Shown piece by piece: positions 9,123 to 18,015 of a stretch of DNA of 64,000 nucleotides. Positions within the stretch are counted from its first letter, which is position 1. Each line of letters starts with the position of its first letter. The translations under genes were made by a program, and so were the position numbers. Source of the stretch: Mesorhizobium sophorae (GTDB lineage Bacteria > Pseudomonadota > Alphaproteobacteria > Rhizobiales > Rhizobiaceae); NCBI RefSeq assembly GCF_002270415.1, contig NZ_NNRI01000007.1, positions 744,001 through 808,000 on the forward strand, in the 5' to 3' direction. The notes below the pieces were generated by a model, which was not told the origin of the DNA, searched no databases, and saw only the letters and a list, made by a program, of their open reading frames with translations.

Positions 9123-10436
9123 ATGAGCACATTCTCTCCCCGCGAAATCGTTTCGGAACTCGACCGCTTCATCATCGGCCAGAAGGACGCCAAGCGCGCA
9201 GTGGCCATCGCCCTGCGCAACCGCTGGCGCCGCCAGCAGCTGGAAGGCCAGATGCGCGAAGAGGTGATGCCGAAGAACATCCTGATGATCGGGCCGACGG
9301 GCGTCGGCAAGACCGAGATTTCACGCCGCCTTGCGCGCCTTGCCGGGGCGCCTTTCGTCAAGGTCGAGGCAACCAAGTTCACCGAAGTCGGCTATGTCGG
9401 CCGCGATGTCGAACAGATCATCCGCGACCTGGTCGAGATCGCCATCGGCCTGGTGCGCGAGAAGATGCGCGAGGACGTCAAGGCACGCGCCCACATCAAC
9501 GCCGAGGAACGCGTGCTGGAGGCGCTGGTCGGCAAGACGGCGAGCCCGGCGACGCGCGATAGCTTCCGCAAGAAGCTGCGCGACGGCGAACTCGACGACA
9601 AGGAGATCGAGATCGAAGTGGCCGACACCGGCAATGGCGGCATGCCCGGCTTCGAGATACCCGGCATGCCGGGCGCCAATATCGGCGTGCTGAACATCAA
9701 CGACATGCTGTCGAAGGCAATGGGCGGCAAGAAAACCAAGACGCGCAAGACGACGGTCAAGGAATCCTACGCGCTGCTGGTCGGCGACGAGTCCGACAAG
9801 CTGCTCGACCAGGAGGAGGTGGTGCGCCGGGCGCTGGACGCGACGGAGAATGACGGCATCGTCTTCCTCGACGAGATCGACAAGATCGCGTCGCGTGAAG
9901 GCGGCATGGGCGCCGGCGTTTCCCGTGAAGGCGTGCAGCGCGACCTGCTGCCGCTGATCGAAGGCACCACGGTTGCGACCAAATATGGGCCGTTGAAGAC
10001 CGACCACATCCTGTTCATCGCTTCCGGGGCGTTCCATGTCTCGAAGCCGTCGGACCTGTTGCCGGAATTGCAGGGCCGCTTGCCGATCCGCGTCGAATTG
10101 CGGGCGCTGGAGAAGGACGATTTCGTCCGCATCCTGACCGAGACCGAAGCCAGCCTGATCAAGCAGTATATCGCGCTGATGAAGACCGAAGGCGTCGACC
10201 TGACCTTCACCGACGACGCCATCGATTCGCTGGCCGGCATCGCCGTCGACCTCAATGCCAGCGTCGAGAATATCGGTGCAAGGCGGCTGCAGACAGTGAT
10301 GGAGCGGGTGCTGGACGAGATCTCCTATGACGCGCCCGACCGCAACGGCACTGCGGTCACCATCGACGCCGCCTATGTGGAAAAGCATGTCGGCGACCTT
10401 TCCAGAAACACAGATTTGTCGCGATTCATCCTTTAA
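9123..10436 (+). CDS. hslU: HslUV protease ATPase subunit (HslU)
   Basis: 437 residues. AAA+ unfoldase that feeds substrates to HslV. Walker [10 protein letters not shown] is at residues 57-65, Walker B FLDEIDK near 250, then the sensor and arginine motifs; the pore loop GYVGRD (GYVG) is at about 90. A GTG at 9108 would add five residues, but the ATG at 9123 gives the standard [10 protein letters not shown] start. The C terminus ends in LSRFIL, the tail that inserts into HslV. A GC-rich hairpin terminator follows at once. Confidence 0.96.
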   Translation: MSTFSPREIVSELDRFIIGQKDAKRAVAIALRNRWRRQQLEGQMREEVMPKNILMIGPTGVGKTEISRRLARLAGAPFVKVEATKFTEVGYVGRDVEQIIRDLVEIAIGLVREKMREDVKARAHINAEERVLEALVGKTASPATRDSFRKKLRDGELDDKEIEIEVADTGNGGMPGFEIPGMPGANIGVLNINDMLSKAMGGKKTKTRKTTVKESYALLVGDESDKLLDQEEVVRRALDATENDGIVFLDEIDKIASREGGMGAGVSREGVQRDLLPLIEGTTVATKYGPLKTDHILFIASGAFHVSKPSDLLPELQGRLPIRVELRALEKDDFVRILTETEASLIKQYIALMKTEGVDLTFTDDAIDSLAGIAVDLNASVENIGARRLQTVMERVLDEISYDAPDRNGTAVTIDAAYVEKHVGDLSRNTDLSRFIL

Positions 10437-10440
10437 AGGA

Positions 10441-10471
10441 CGGCGCCGGGTCACTCCGGCGCCGGCTTCTT
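10441..10471 (+). terminator. Intrinsic terminator after hslU
   Basis: A nine-pair GC stem (CGGCGCCGG / CCGGCGCCG) with a six-base GTCACT loop starts five bases after the hslU stop and is followed by GCTTCTTC. The T run is imperfect, as usual in these bacteria, but position and stem strength fit a terminator ending the hslV-hslU transcript. Confidence 0.7.
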
Positions 10472-10668
10472 CAAAGTGAAGCATCATGCTTTCCAAGAAT
10501 CGATACCGATTTTTGGGCCGATGCATTGCAACACAGTCCGGCAAACAGAATCATGTGTGGCCAGATGGCACCATCTGGGCACCTTTCGTCTTGCCGGCGG
10601 ATGGGGCGCTCTCGACTCGAGAAAGAGCACTACCTAGTTTGCGCGGCAACATCTGCAGGCGGCGGCGC
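10472..10668. repeat. Intergenic repeat-like sequence upstream of the DUF1402 gene
   Basis: The stretch around 10476-10560 (gaagcatcatgct, then cgataccgatttttgggcc) resembles a sequence I recognise as recurring between genes in Mesorhizobium and relatives. No second copy is visible in this window, so the call rests on recall. No gene is apparent. The rest should hold the promoter of the DUF1402 gene, but no clear -35/-10 pair was identified. Confidence 0.35.
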
Positions 10669-11628
10669 ATGAAAAAACTGATCCTGGGCATTCTCGGCTT
10701 GACGCTGGCTGCGACGCTGTTCGCCGCCGATGCGGCGACATTGGTGCCGCCAGGAAACCGCAACGCCGAGCAGCCGGATATTCCCGGCGCTTCGAGCCGG
10801 CGCACGCAGGCCACCAACACCACCTTCCAGGCGAAGTATCGCAAGGTCTACGCTTTGCTGAAGAACGACGCCGATCTGCGCGGCAAGATCAAGAAGGCCG
10901 CTGCGGCCTACGGCATTGATCCCCTGCACATTGTCGGCGCCATCGTCGGCGAGCACACCTACAATGTCGACGCCTACGACCGGCTGCAGACCTACTACGT
11001 CAAGGCGATTTCCTATCTCTCCAGCAAGCTGACCTTCGCCTATGACGGCGAGGACATCACCGATTTCGTGCAGCGGCCGGAATTCAAGAAATGCGCTGGG
11101 GTTTCGGACAGCTATGATCTGTGGGAATGCCGCGAGCAGGTGTGGAACCATTCGTTTCGCGGCAAAAGCGTCGGTGGCGAGAGCTTCCCCGACGACCGTT
11201 TCGGCGCCACCTTCTTCCAGCCCTATTATGCCGGCCAGACCTTCGGCCTCGGCCAGCTCAACCCGCTGACGGCCTTGCAGATGAGCGATCTCGTGCACAA
11301 GGTTTCGGGTCTGCCGAAGCTCGACGTTGCCGATCCCAACTCGGTCTACAAGACCATCATGGATCCCGACCTGACGCTGCCTTACGTCGCGGCGACGATC
11401 CGGAAATCGATCGACGCCTACAAGAACATTGCCGGCTTCGACATTTCGGGAAATCCGGGGCTCACCGCCACGCTCTACAATGTCGGCAATCCGGAGCAGC
11501 GCGCCGAAGCGCTGAAGGCGGAGAACGACAGGCGCCGTGCCGCCGGCGAGCCGGAAAAGCTGCCCGAGGAGAATTATTACGGCTGGCTGGTCAACGACAA
11601 GCTGCCGGACCTGAAGGCGCTTTTCTAA
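10669..11628 (+). CDS. DUF1402 family secreted protein
   Basis: 319 residues from the ATG at 10669, which opens a clear Sec signal peptide (MKKLILGILGLTLAATLFAADA). The mature part has the DUF1402 features: an AYGIDPLHIVGAIVGEHTYN segment, a CREQVWN region with two cysteines, and FGLGQLNPLTAL, which recalls a lytic-transglycosylase-like fold. A periplasmic role in the cell wall is possible, but the family is uncharacterised. The open frame extends to 10486; that extension overlaps repeat-like DNA and lacks a signal peptide, so it was rejected. It follows the hslU terminator and is a usual hslU neighbour in rhizobia. Confidence 0.82.
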   Translation: MKKLILGILGLTLAATLFAADAATLVPPGNRNAEQPDIPGASSRRTQATNTTFQAKYRKVYALLKNDADLRGKIKKAAAAYGIDPLHIVGAIVGEHTYNVDAYDRLQTYYVKAISYLSSKLTFAYDGEDITDFVQRPEFKKCAGVSDSYDLWECREQVWNHSFRGKSVGGESFPDDRFGATFFQPYYAGQTFGLGQLNPLTALQMSDLVHKVSGLPKLDVADPNSVYKTIMDPDLTLPYVAATIRKSIDAYKNIAGFDISGNPGLTATLYNVGNPEQRAEALKAENDRRRAAGEPEKLPEENYYGWLVNDKLPDLKALF

Positions 11629-11681
11629 GGTGCGGTTTCAGGCTTTTGAGCCGGAACCGACGTCCTGCACCGAAGCTTTCG

Positions 11682-12911
11682 CTACGCCGCCAGCAACGAC
11701 TTCAGCTTGATGGCCTGCGACCCGAGTGCTTCCGGCGCCGGCTTCGCCCGTTTGCCGATCAGCATTTCGGCGAGCCTGATGTCGCGGGCGACCGCATTGC
11801 CGGGACCGATGCCGCTGGCCGCCACCAGCCTGCCGTCTTCGTCCAGATGGAAGAGGATAAAGGCGCCGTCGCCGAGATCGCGGCGCACGACGCTGCGGCC
11901 TTCGTCGGAAAGCCCCGCGATCTGCAGGGACAGACCATATTGATCCGACCAGAACCACGGCACCGCCGCATGCGCCTCGCCGGCACCCAGCATGTTCCTT
12001 GCCGCCAGAGCGCCCTGTTCCTGGGCATTGCGCCAGGCTTCCAGCCGCACGCGGCGGCCACCATAGACGGCGAGCGGAAACGAACAGCAATCGCCGGCGG
12101 CAAAGATGTCGGGATCGCTGCTGCGTAGCTCGGCATCGACGGCGATGCCGTTGTCGATCGTCAGGCCTGCTTCGGCGGCCAGCCCGGTCACCGGCACGGC
12201 GCCGATGCCGATAACGGCCAGATCGGCTGATATCTCCCGTCCGCCGGCAAGCGTCACGCGAACCTGTTGGCCGTCGTCGACGATGGATGCGATGCCGTTG
12301 CCGCACAGAATGTCGACGCCCTCGGCGACATGTGCAGCATGGATGATTTCGGCGATCTCGGCCGGCACGCCGCGCATTAGGATGCGTGGCTGCGCCTCGA
12401 TGACGGTGACCGAAGCCCCCAGTTTGCGGGCCGCGGCGGCGAGTTCGAGGCCGATGAAGCCGCCGCCGACAATGGCGATGCGGTTGCCGGGGCTGAGATG
12501 GGCGCGAATGGCCAGCGCATCGGCGAAGGTGCGGAGATAGACGCAGCGCGAACCCAATCCCGGCATCGGCAGCTTGCGCGGGGTCGATCCGGTGGCGAGC
12601 AGCAGCTTGTCATAAGGCAGGGCCGAACCGTCCGACAGACGCACCATATGCGGTGCACGATCGATCGCAACGGCCTGGACGGAATGGATATGGCGGATCG
12701 ATTTCTCAGCCAGGATTGCATCGCTGGCGATCGCCTTGATTTCTGGGGTGTCGCTGGCCATCGTCTCCTTGGACAGAGGCGGGCGTTCGTAGGGCAGATG
12801 CGGCTCGTCGCCGACCAGTGTCACCGGCCCGTCATAGCCGAGATCGCGCAACGCCAAGGCTGCCCGGCCGCCGCATTCGCCGGCTCCGATGATGACCATC
12901 CCTCGCGCCAT
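11682..12911 (-). CDS. FAD-dependent ferredoxin reductase, MocF-like
   Basis: 409 residues from the ATG at 12911. A ferredoxin reductase of the putidaredoxin reductase/BphA4 type. It has the FAD GxGxxG motif (IIGAGECGG), an NAD(P)H GxGxxG motif (IVGGGFIGLE), the DIFAAGDC motif near the FAD ribityl site and the C-terminal reductase domain from about residue 320. It should pass electrons from NADH to the Rieske ferredoxin encoded just upstream (5-base gap), which in turn serves the MocD-like oxygenase. This three-gene set matches mocDEF of rhizopine catabolism in Sinorhizobium; the electron-transfer role is firm, the rhizopine substrate is inference. Confidence 0.85.
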   Translation of the reverse strand: MARGMVIIGAGECGGRAALALRDLGYDGPVTLVGDEPHLPYERPPLSKETMASDTPEIKAIASDAILAEKSIRHIHSVQAVAIDRAPHMVRLSDGSALPYDKLLLATGSTPRKLPMPGLGSRCVYLRTFADALAIRAHLSPGNRIAIVGGGFIGLELAAAARKLGASVTVIEAQPRILMRGVPAEIAEIIHAAHVAEGVDILCGNGIASIVDDGQQVRVTLAGGREISADLAVIGIGAVPVTGLAAEAGLTIDNGIAVDAELRSSDPDIFAAGDCCSFPLAVYGGRRVRLEAWRNAQEQGALAARNMLGAGEAHAAVPWFWSDQYGLSLQIAGLSDEGRSVVRRDLGDGAFILFHLDEDGRLVAASGIGPGNAVARDIRLAEMLIGKRAKPAPEALGSQAIKLKSLLAA

Positions 12912-12916
12912 ACCAG

Positions 12917-13231
12917 TTATCCGATCTGGATGAGGACTTTGCCGGCGTCGACCTTGACCGGATAGGTCCTGAGGTTGACGCAGACCGGCGCGCCGCGGGC
13001 GTCCCCCGTCTTGTAGTTGAAGCGGCCATTGTGCTTGGGGCATTCGATGATGTCGTCCATCACCAGGCCGTCGGCGAGATGCACCTTTTCGTGGGTGCAT
13101 AGACCGTCGGTGGCGAAATAGTCATCATCCGGGCTGCGATAGATGGCGAAGGTACGGCCGCCATGATCGAAGCGCATCACATCCTCTTCATCGATATCGC
13201 CCGCGGCGCAGGCCTCGACCCAGTCGCTCAT
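12917..13231 (-). CDS. Rieske-type [2Fe-2S] ferredoxin, MocE-like
   Basis: 104 residues, a stand-alone Rieske ferredoxin. The cluster ligands are Cys45 and His47 in CTHEKVHLADG and Cys64 and His67 in CPKHNGRF, with normal spacing. It lies between the oxygenase (34 bases upstream) and the reductase genes, so it is the electron carrier of the set. Homologous to the MocE/BphF class; small size and lack of other domains exclude a terminal oxygenase alpha subunit. Confidence 0.92.
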   Translation of the reverse strand: MSDWVEACAAGDIDEEDVMRFDHGGRTFAIYRSPDDDYFATDGLCTHEKVHLADGLVMDDIIECPKHNGRFNYKTGDARGAPVCVNLRTYPVKVDAGKVLIQIG

Positions 13232-13265
13232 TCAGTCCTCCCGTGGAAATCGGATAGCTGCACGA

Positions 13266-14354
13266 TCACTCGGCCGCCGCGACGGCATCGTTGTGGAATT
13301 CCTCGCGATATGGCCTGGCGGTGGGCGGCAGCACGCGCTTGAGGAAATAGTCTTCGTTGCGCAATTGGCGCAGGAAGGCCGGGATCATCTCGCGATAGCC
13401 GGCCAGGATCGACGGCGTCGGAACGGGCAAATCGTGCTTGATCAGTTCATGCAGCTTCGGCAGCGCGTGGTAGGGCACCATCGGAAACATGTGATGCTCG
13501 ACATGGTAGTTCATGTTCCAATAGATGAATCGGCTGATCGGGTTCATGTAGACGGTGCGGCTGTTGAGGCGGTGGTCGGTAACGTTGTCGGCCAGGCCGC
13601 CATGCTGCAACAGCCCGACCATGACGTGATGCCAGGCGCCATAGAGCCTGGGCAGGCCGACCAGCATCAAGGGCAAGAACGAACCGGTATAGAGCGCCAG
13701 TGCGATGGTGGTGGCATAGATCGCCGTCCAGATGCGGGCGAAGCGGATCGCCCTTGGCTGCTCCTGCTCCGGAATGAAGGTCTTTTCGGCCGCGCTGATG
13801 TTGCCGGCCGCGTTGCGCAGCATATCGCTCATCGCATGCCAGGCATCGAGCACACCGACAAAGGCAAGGACGACGCGAATCAGGTCCGGTGGCCGCATGA
13901 CCGAGATTTCCGGATCACGGCCGACGATGATGGTGTCGGTGTGGTGGCGCGTGTGGCTCCAGCGCCAGGTCACCGGATTGCGCATGATCATGAAGCAGGC
14001 GATCTGGTAGACCACATCATTCATCCACTGCGTCCGGAAGGCGGTGCCGTGGCCGCATTCATGCCAGCGTGAATCGGTGGATGAGCCGTAGAGCACGCCG
14101 TAGACGAAGAAGAACGGCACGCACCACCATGTGCCCCAGAACCAGGCGGCGCCGGCGCCGCTGAGGATCAGGGCGGCGAGCCAGATGATGGTATCGCGGA
14201 TCGCCGGTCCGTCGGAGCGCTGCATCAACTCCTTCATCTGCTTGCGGGGGATGTCGGTGTGATACCACTCGGCCGCCGACAGGCCGGTCTCGACGGCGAG
14301 CTTGGCGTCGCGGCCGATCAGGCTGTAGTCACGCCGGGACGGCGCTGTGGACAT
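13266..14354 (-). CDS. Di-iron membrane oxygenase/desaturase family, MocD-like
   Basis: 362 residues from the ATG at 14354. Membrane fatty-acid desaturase/hydroxylase fold with three histidine boxes: HECGH at residues 98-102, HTRHH near 135 and HVEHH near 287, which hold the di-iron centre, with about four membrane spans between and around them. In a set with a Rieske ferredoxin and a reductase this resembles MocD, the putative oxygenase proposed to demethylate the rhizopine 3-O-methyl-scyllo-inosamine. A lipid or other substrate is not excluded. Upstream open sequence to 14624 crosses the operator region and was rejected. Divergent from the LacI-type regulator at 14521. Confidence 0.82.
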   Translation of the reverse strand: MSTAPSRRDYSLIGRDAKLAVETGLSAAEWYHTDIPRKQMKELMQRSDGPAIRDTIIWLAALILSGAGAAWFWGTWWCVPFFFVYGVLYGSSTDSRWHECGHGTAFRTQWMNDVVYQIACFMIMRNPVTWRWSHTRHHTDTIIVGRDPEISVMRPPDLIRVVLAFVGVLDAWHAMSDMLRNAAGNISAAEKTFIPEQEQPRAIRFARIWTAIYATTIALALYTGSFLPLMLVGLPRLYGAWHHVMVGLLQHGGLADNVTDHRLNSRTVYMNPISRFIYWNMNYHVEHHMFPMVPYHALPKLHELIKHDLPVPTPSILAGYREMIPAFLRQLRNEDYFLKRVLPPTARPYREEFHNDAVAAAE

Positions 14355-14433
14355 GGTTGCCTCCCTCGGCAGGGCATTCGCCAGGCGAATGCCCGATATT
14401 CCTACGCTTCGAGGCTGAAAATAGCGCCGACGC

Positions 14434-14470
14434 ATGATAGACTCAACATCACAAAGATAGTTTCTATCAT
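14434..14470. promoter_or_regulatory. Putative operator between the mocDEF-like genes and the LacI gene
   Basis: In the 166-base divergent region, ATGATAGA (14434-14441) and TCTATCAT (14463-14470) are exact inverted copies. Nested inside is GATAG-TTT-CTATC (14456-14468), also a perfect inverted repeat. A partial further copy (CCTATCAG) follows at about 14473. Position between divergent genes suits binding by the adjacent LacI-family protein. The binding itself is inference. Confidence 0.55.
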
Positions 14471-14520
14471 TTCCTATCAGAATGATGTAAGACGGGGCCA
14501 AGCAATCCGATGAGGCAAGC

Positions 14521-15552
14521 ATGGCAAAACGGCCGACCATCACCGATCTGGCGCGCATTTCCGGCGTCAGCGTTGCCACCGTGGACCGTGTGCTCAACAG
14601 CCGCCTGCCGGTGCGCGAGGACACGGCGCGCCGCGTCTACGAGGCGGCAACCGAAATCGGCTATCACGCGGCCGGCCTGATCAAGCAGCGGATGCGCCAT
14701 GAATTGCCGGAGTACCGGCTGGGTTTCCTGCTGCTCAAGGGCAATTATGTCTTCTACAGCGAGTTCGCCCGCGAGCTCGAACTCGCCGTGTCGCGGTCGC
14801 CGCGTTTCCGCGGTGTCGCCATCATCGACTTCGCGGACTCGCTGGCCCCCGATGAAATCGTCGAACGCGCGCGCAGGCTGGCGGCCAAATGCAGGGCCGT
14901 CGCCTTGGTCGGGCCGGATCACCCGACGCTGACGGTTGCCGTCGAGGAGATGAAGGCGAAAGGGCTGCCGGTGTTTTCCCTGCTGTCCGACTTCGCCGCC
15001 GGCATTCGCGAAGGCTATGTCGGCCTCGACAACCGCAAGGTCGGCCGCACCGCCGCCTGGATGATTTCGAAGGCCGCCAAACGGCCGGGCAAGGTCGCGC
15101 TGTTCGTCGGCAGCCATCGCTTCCATGGCCATGAGCTGCGCGAGATCGGCTTTCGCTCCTTCTTTCGCGAGCAGGCGCCGGAATTCACCTTGCTTGAGAC
15201 ATTGGTCAACCTGGAAGCCAACCAGATCACGCAGGACACGCTGCTCGACCTGCTCGGCCGCCACCCCGATCTCGTCGGCTGCTATGTCGCCGGCGGCGGC
15301 ATGGAAGGCGCGGTCGCCGCGCTCAGGCAAGCAAAGCCGGCCGAAATGCCCGCGGTCATCTGCAACGAGATCACGGCCGTATCGCGTTCCGCCCTGGCGG
15401 ACGGCGTCCTGACGATGGTGATCTCGACGCCGCTGGCAGCGCTTTGCCGCGAGCTGGTCGACCTGATGGCGCATGCCATCGAAACGGGTGCAGCGAACGC
15501 GCCGGGCCAGACCTTCCTGCCGTTCGACATCTACCTGCCCGAGAACATCTAA
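14521..15552 (+). CDS. LacI-family transcriptional regulator
   Basis: 343 residues. The N-terminal helix-turn-helix (ITDLARISGVSVATVDRVL, residues 7-25) is of the LacI class, followed by the hinge helix and a periplasmic-binding-protein-like effector domain (about 60-340). The VATVDRVLN variant of the recognition helix is typical of regulators next to cyclitol or pentose ABC systems in rhizobia. It is divergent from the mocDEF-like operon and directly upstream of the transporter genes, so it probably controls one or both in response to the transported cyclitol or sugar. The effector is not deducible. Confidence 0.9.
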   Translation: MAKRPTITDLARISGVSVATVDRVLNSRLPVREDTARRVYEAATEIGYHAAGLIKQRMRHELPEYRLGFLLLKGNYVFYSEFARELELAVSRSPRFRGVAIIDFADSLAPDEIVERARRLAAKCRAVALVGPDHPTLTVAVEEMKAKGLPVFSLLSDFAAGIREGYVGLDNRKVGRTAAWMISKAAKRPGKVALFVGSHRFHGHELREIGFRSFFREQAPEFTLLETLVNLEANQITQDTLLDLLGRHPDLVGCYVAGGGMEGAVAALRQAKPAEMPAVICNEITAVSRSALADGVLTMVISTPLAALCRELVDLMAHAIETGAANAPGQTFLPFDIYLPENI

Positions 15553-15682
15553 GGTCTCGACCTTCGGGTTCGGCCGAGGTGCCTTTGACGATGCTTGCGA
15601 AAGCCTCGGCTGATCGTCGGGCTGGAGACAGGCGGCAGGCGCCCGTCATCTGAAATTCGCGCATCCGGTTTTGGAATCTCCC

Positions 15683-15766
15683 TTGACGTCCGGAGGCAAA
15701 ATGGAATAAATATTTCACCAGCTATATATTTTGGTTCTTTCGTTCCGGAACATCTGTTTCAAACAG
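15683..15766 (+). promoter_or_regulatory. Promoter and operator-like sites before the cyclitol ABC transporter
   Basis: The 345-base gap before the binding-protein gene holds a TTGACG (15683-15688) and, 17 bases on, ATAAAT (15706-15711), a plausible promoter. GGAA-N6-TTTC occurs twice, at 15703-15716 over the -10 and at 15747-15760. Each is one base from the GGAA-N6-TTCC motif ascribed to IolR in Sinorhizobium and seen before iolC here. CTGTTT-C-AAACAG (15754-15766) is a perfect inverted repeat and may be a LacI-type operator. Nothing gene-like is in the rest of the gap. Confidence 0.45.
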
Positions 15767-15897
15767 AGGGTTTGGCGTTCCAGCAAACGGGAAACGTCAC
15801 CCGGGACTGAAATGACATCGGGAGAGATTCCCCGGGGAGATCGGGGATTCCGGATAGATCGGTGCAACCGGACACCAATATGTGGAGGAGAAACACA

Positions 15898-16839
15898 ATG
15901 AAGAAACTGATTTTGGGCGTCGCTTTCGCGGCGCTGATGAGTTCATCCGCCATGGCCGCCAAGGTCGGCGTATCGATGGCCAAGTTCGACGACAACTTCC
16001 TGACCGTGCTGCGCAACGGCATGATCGAGCAGGCCAAGGGCATGAGTGGCGTGGAGCTGCAGGTCGAGGACGCGCAGAACGACGTCGCCAAGCAGCTTGA
16101 CCAGATCAAGAACTTCGCCGCCTCCGGCGTCGACGCGATCATCGTCAATCCGGTCGACACCTCGGCCACGCAGGCAATGTCGGACGCCGCGGCGGCCGCC
16201 AAGATCCCACTGGTCTACGTCAACCGCGAACCGGTCAATGTCGACAAGCTGCCGGAAAACCAGGCCTTCGTCGCTTCGAACGAGGCCGATTCCGGCACGC
16301 TCGAGACCAAGGAAGTCTGCCGCCTGTTCAAGGAAGCCGGCAAGAAGGAAGCCAATGTCTATGTGATCATGGGCGAGTTGTCCAACCAGGCCGCCGTGCA
16401 GCGCACCAAGGATATTGAAGAGGTGATCGCCACGCCGGATTGCAGCTTCATCAAGATCATCGACAAGCAGACGTCGAACTGGAACCGCGACGAGGCCCAG
16501 AACCTGATGACCAACTGGCTGTCGACCGGTAAGCCGTTCGATGGCGTCATCGCCAACAATGACGAGAGCGCCATCGGCGCCATCCAGGCGATGAAGGCCG
16601 CCAACATCGACATGAAGTCGGTCGTGGTCGGCGGCGTCGATGCCACCCAGGACGCGCTTGCAGCGATGCAGGCGGGCGACCTTGACGCAACCGTGTTCCA
16701 GGACGCGGCCGGCCAGGGCGCGGGCGCATTGGACGCGGCGTTGAAACTGTCCAAGGGCGAGAAGGTCGAACACAAGGTCTACGTCCCCTTCCAGCTGGTG
16801 ACGCCTGCGAACATCGACAAGTTCCTGAAGAAGAACTGA
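15898..16839 (+). CDS. Periplasmic sugar/cyclitol-binding protein of an ABC transporter
   Basis: 313 residues from the ATG at 15898, eight bases after GGAGGAG. A Sec signal peptide (MKKLILGVAFAALMSSSAMA) precedes a type I periplasmic-binding domain of the ribose/galactose/inositol class (Peripla_BP_4), with VGVSMAKFDDNFL at the ligand cleft, DAIIVNPVDTSA, and ANNDESAIGAIQA in the second lobe. It captures the ligand in the periplasm for the permease and ATPase encoded next. Linkage with mocDEF-like genes and iolG favours inositol or a rhizopine-like inositol derivative (compare MocB, IbpA); ribose or fructose binding cannot be excluded from sequence alone. Confidence 0.88.
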   Translation: MKKLILGVAFAALMSSSAMAAKVGVSMAKFDDNFLTVLRNGMIEQAKGMSGVELQVEDAQNDVAKQLDQIKNFAASGVDAIIVNPVDTSATQAMSDAAAAAKIPLVYVNREPVNVDKLPENQAFVASNEADSGTLETKEVCRLFKEAGKKEANVYVIMGELSNQAAVQRTKDIEEVIATPDCSFIKIIDKQTSNWNRDEAQNLMTNWLSTGKPFDGVIANNDESAIGAIQAMKAANIDMKSVVVGGVDATQDALAAMQAGDLDATVFQDAAGQGAGALDAALKLSKGEKVEHKVYVPFQLVTPANIDKFLKKN

Positions 16840-16852
16840 GCAACGGGCATAC

Positions 16853-16876
16853 GGAGCGGCGCGTCAGCGCCGCTCC
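16853..16876 (+). other. Intercistronic hairpin between binding-protein and permease genes
   Basis: A perfect ten-pair stem, GGAGCGGCGC / GCGCCGCTCC, with a four-base GTCA loop lies 13 bases after the binding-protein stop. There is no T run, so it is more likely an mRNA-stabilising or processing hairpin, as known for ABC operons where the binding protein is made in excess, than a full terminator. Confidence 0.65.
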
Positions 16877-16936
16877 CCTTCCCTCAGCGCCGGCAAGGCA
16901 GCGAGGGGCGACCGCGGCTGACGGAGGATAAAAGAT

Positions 16937-18013
16937 TTGGCACAGACATCTCATGGCGTCGGCGGGGTCGGCTACGACGCGAAGAAGCGCGCGTGGCCTG
17001 CCGAAATCAACGTTTTCCTGGCGCTTGTCATCCTCGTCGTCGTCTTCGAACTGATCGGCCGGATCTTCCTCGGCGACAGCTTCCTGTTCAACACCCGCAG
17101 CGACGTCAGCGGGATCTTCAACGAGGCACGCCTGCAGATCATCATCCTGCAGGTGTCGATCGTCGGCATCATCGCCATCGGCGTGACGCAAGTGATCATC
17201 ACCGGCGGCATCGACCTGTCCTCGGGTTCAATCGTCGGCGCGACCGCAATGATCGCCATGAGTTTTGCCCAGGTGGCGACCGTCAATGGCAATCCCAACC
17301 CCAAGGCGATGTTCCTCGCGCAAGGCTGGACCGACCTGCCTGTCATCGTGCCGTTGCTGGTCGCCATCAGTTGCGGGTTGTTCGCCGGCCTGGTCAACGG
17401 CGCCTTGATCGCCTACACGCGCATTCCGCCGTTCATCGCCACGCTCGGCATGATGGTGACGGCGCGCGGCATCGCCAAATGGTGGTCCAAGGGACAGCCG
17501 ATCTCGTTTCCCACCGACAGTTTCGCGGCAATCGGCAAAGGCCTGATGCCGGTCATCATCTTCCTGTCGCTGGCGGTGCTGTTCCAGCTAATCATGACCT
17601 ACACGCGGTACGGCAAGCACTGTTACGCGATCGGCTCCAACGAGGACGCCGCGCGCATGTCCGGCATCAAGATCGCCAACCACAAGATCCTCGTCTACGT
17701 CATCGCCGGCGTGCTCGCCGCGCTCGCCGCCGTGGTGCTGAGCTCCAAGAATCTCACTGCACAGTCGGGCATGGGCGTGATGTACGAACTCGACGCGATC
17801 GCCATGGCGGTGATCGGCGGCGTCTCCTTGTCGGGCGGCCGCGGCTCGATCGTCGGCACGGTGATCGGCTCGCTGATCTTCGGCGTCATCATCTCCGGCT
17901 TCACCTTCCTGCGCCTCGACGCCTACTACCAGGAGATGGTCAAGGGTGTGATCATCGTCGGCGCAGTCGTTCTCGACCAGTGGCGTCAACGCCTTAGGGC
18001 AATGAGGGCTTGA
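16937..18013 (+). CDS. Sugar/cyclitol ABC transporter permease
   Basis: 358 residues from a TTG at 16937, nine bases after GGAGG; no in-frame ATG gives a better N terminus. RbsC/FrcC/IatP-type permease (BPD_transp_2) with eight to ten membrane spans. The ITGGIDLSSGSIVG segment and the GSNEDAARMSGI loop, which contacts the ATPase, are diagnostic. Inner-membrane channel for the ligand of the preceding binding protein. The stop overlaps a TTG just before the ATPase start. Confidence 0.9.
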   Translation: MAQTSHGVGGVGYDAKKRAWPAEINVFLALVILVVVFELIGRIFLGDSFLFNTRSDVSGIFNEARLQIIILQVSIVGIIAIGVTQVIITGGIDLSSGSIVGATAMIAMSFAQVATVNGNPNPKAMFLAQGWTDLPVIVPLLVAISCGLFAGLVNGALIAYTRIPPFIATLGMMVTARGIAKWWSKGQPISFPTDSFAAIGKGLMPVIIFLSLAVLFQLIMTYTRYGKHCYAIGSNEDAARMSGIKIANHKILVYVIAGVLAALAAVVLSSKNLTAQSGMGVMYELDAIAMAVIGGVSLSGGRGSIVGTVIGSLIFGVIISGFTFLRLDAYYQEMVKGVIIVGAVVLDQWRQRLRAMRA

Positions 18014-18015
18014 TC

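Noticed and set aside
14355..14624. An N-terminal extension of the MocD-like protein
   Set aside because: It would cover the operator palindromes and the LacI start and has no desaturase similarity.
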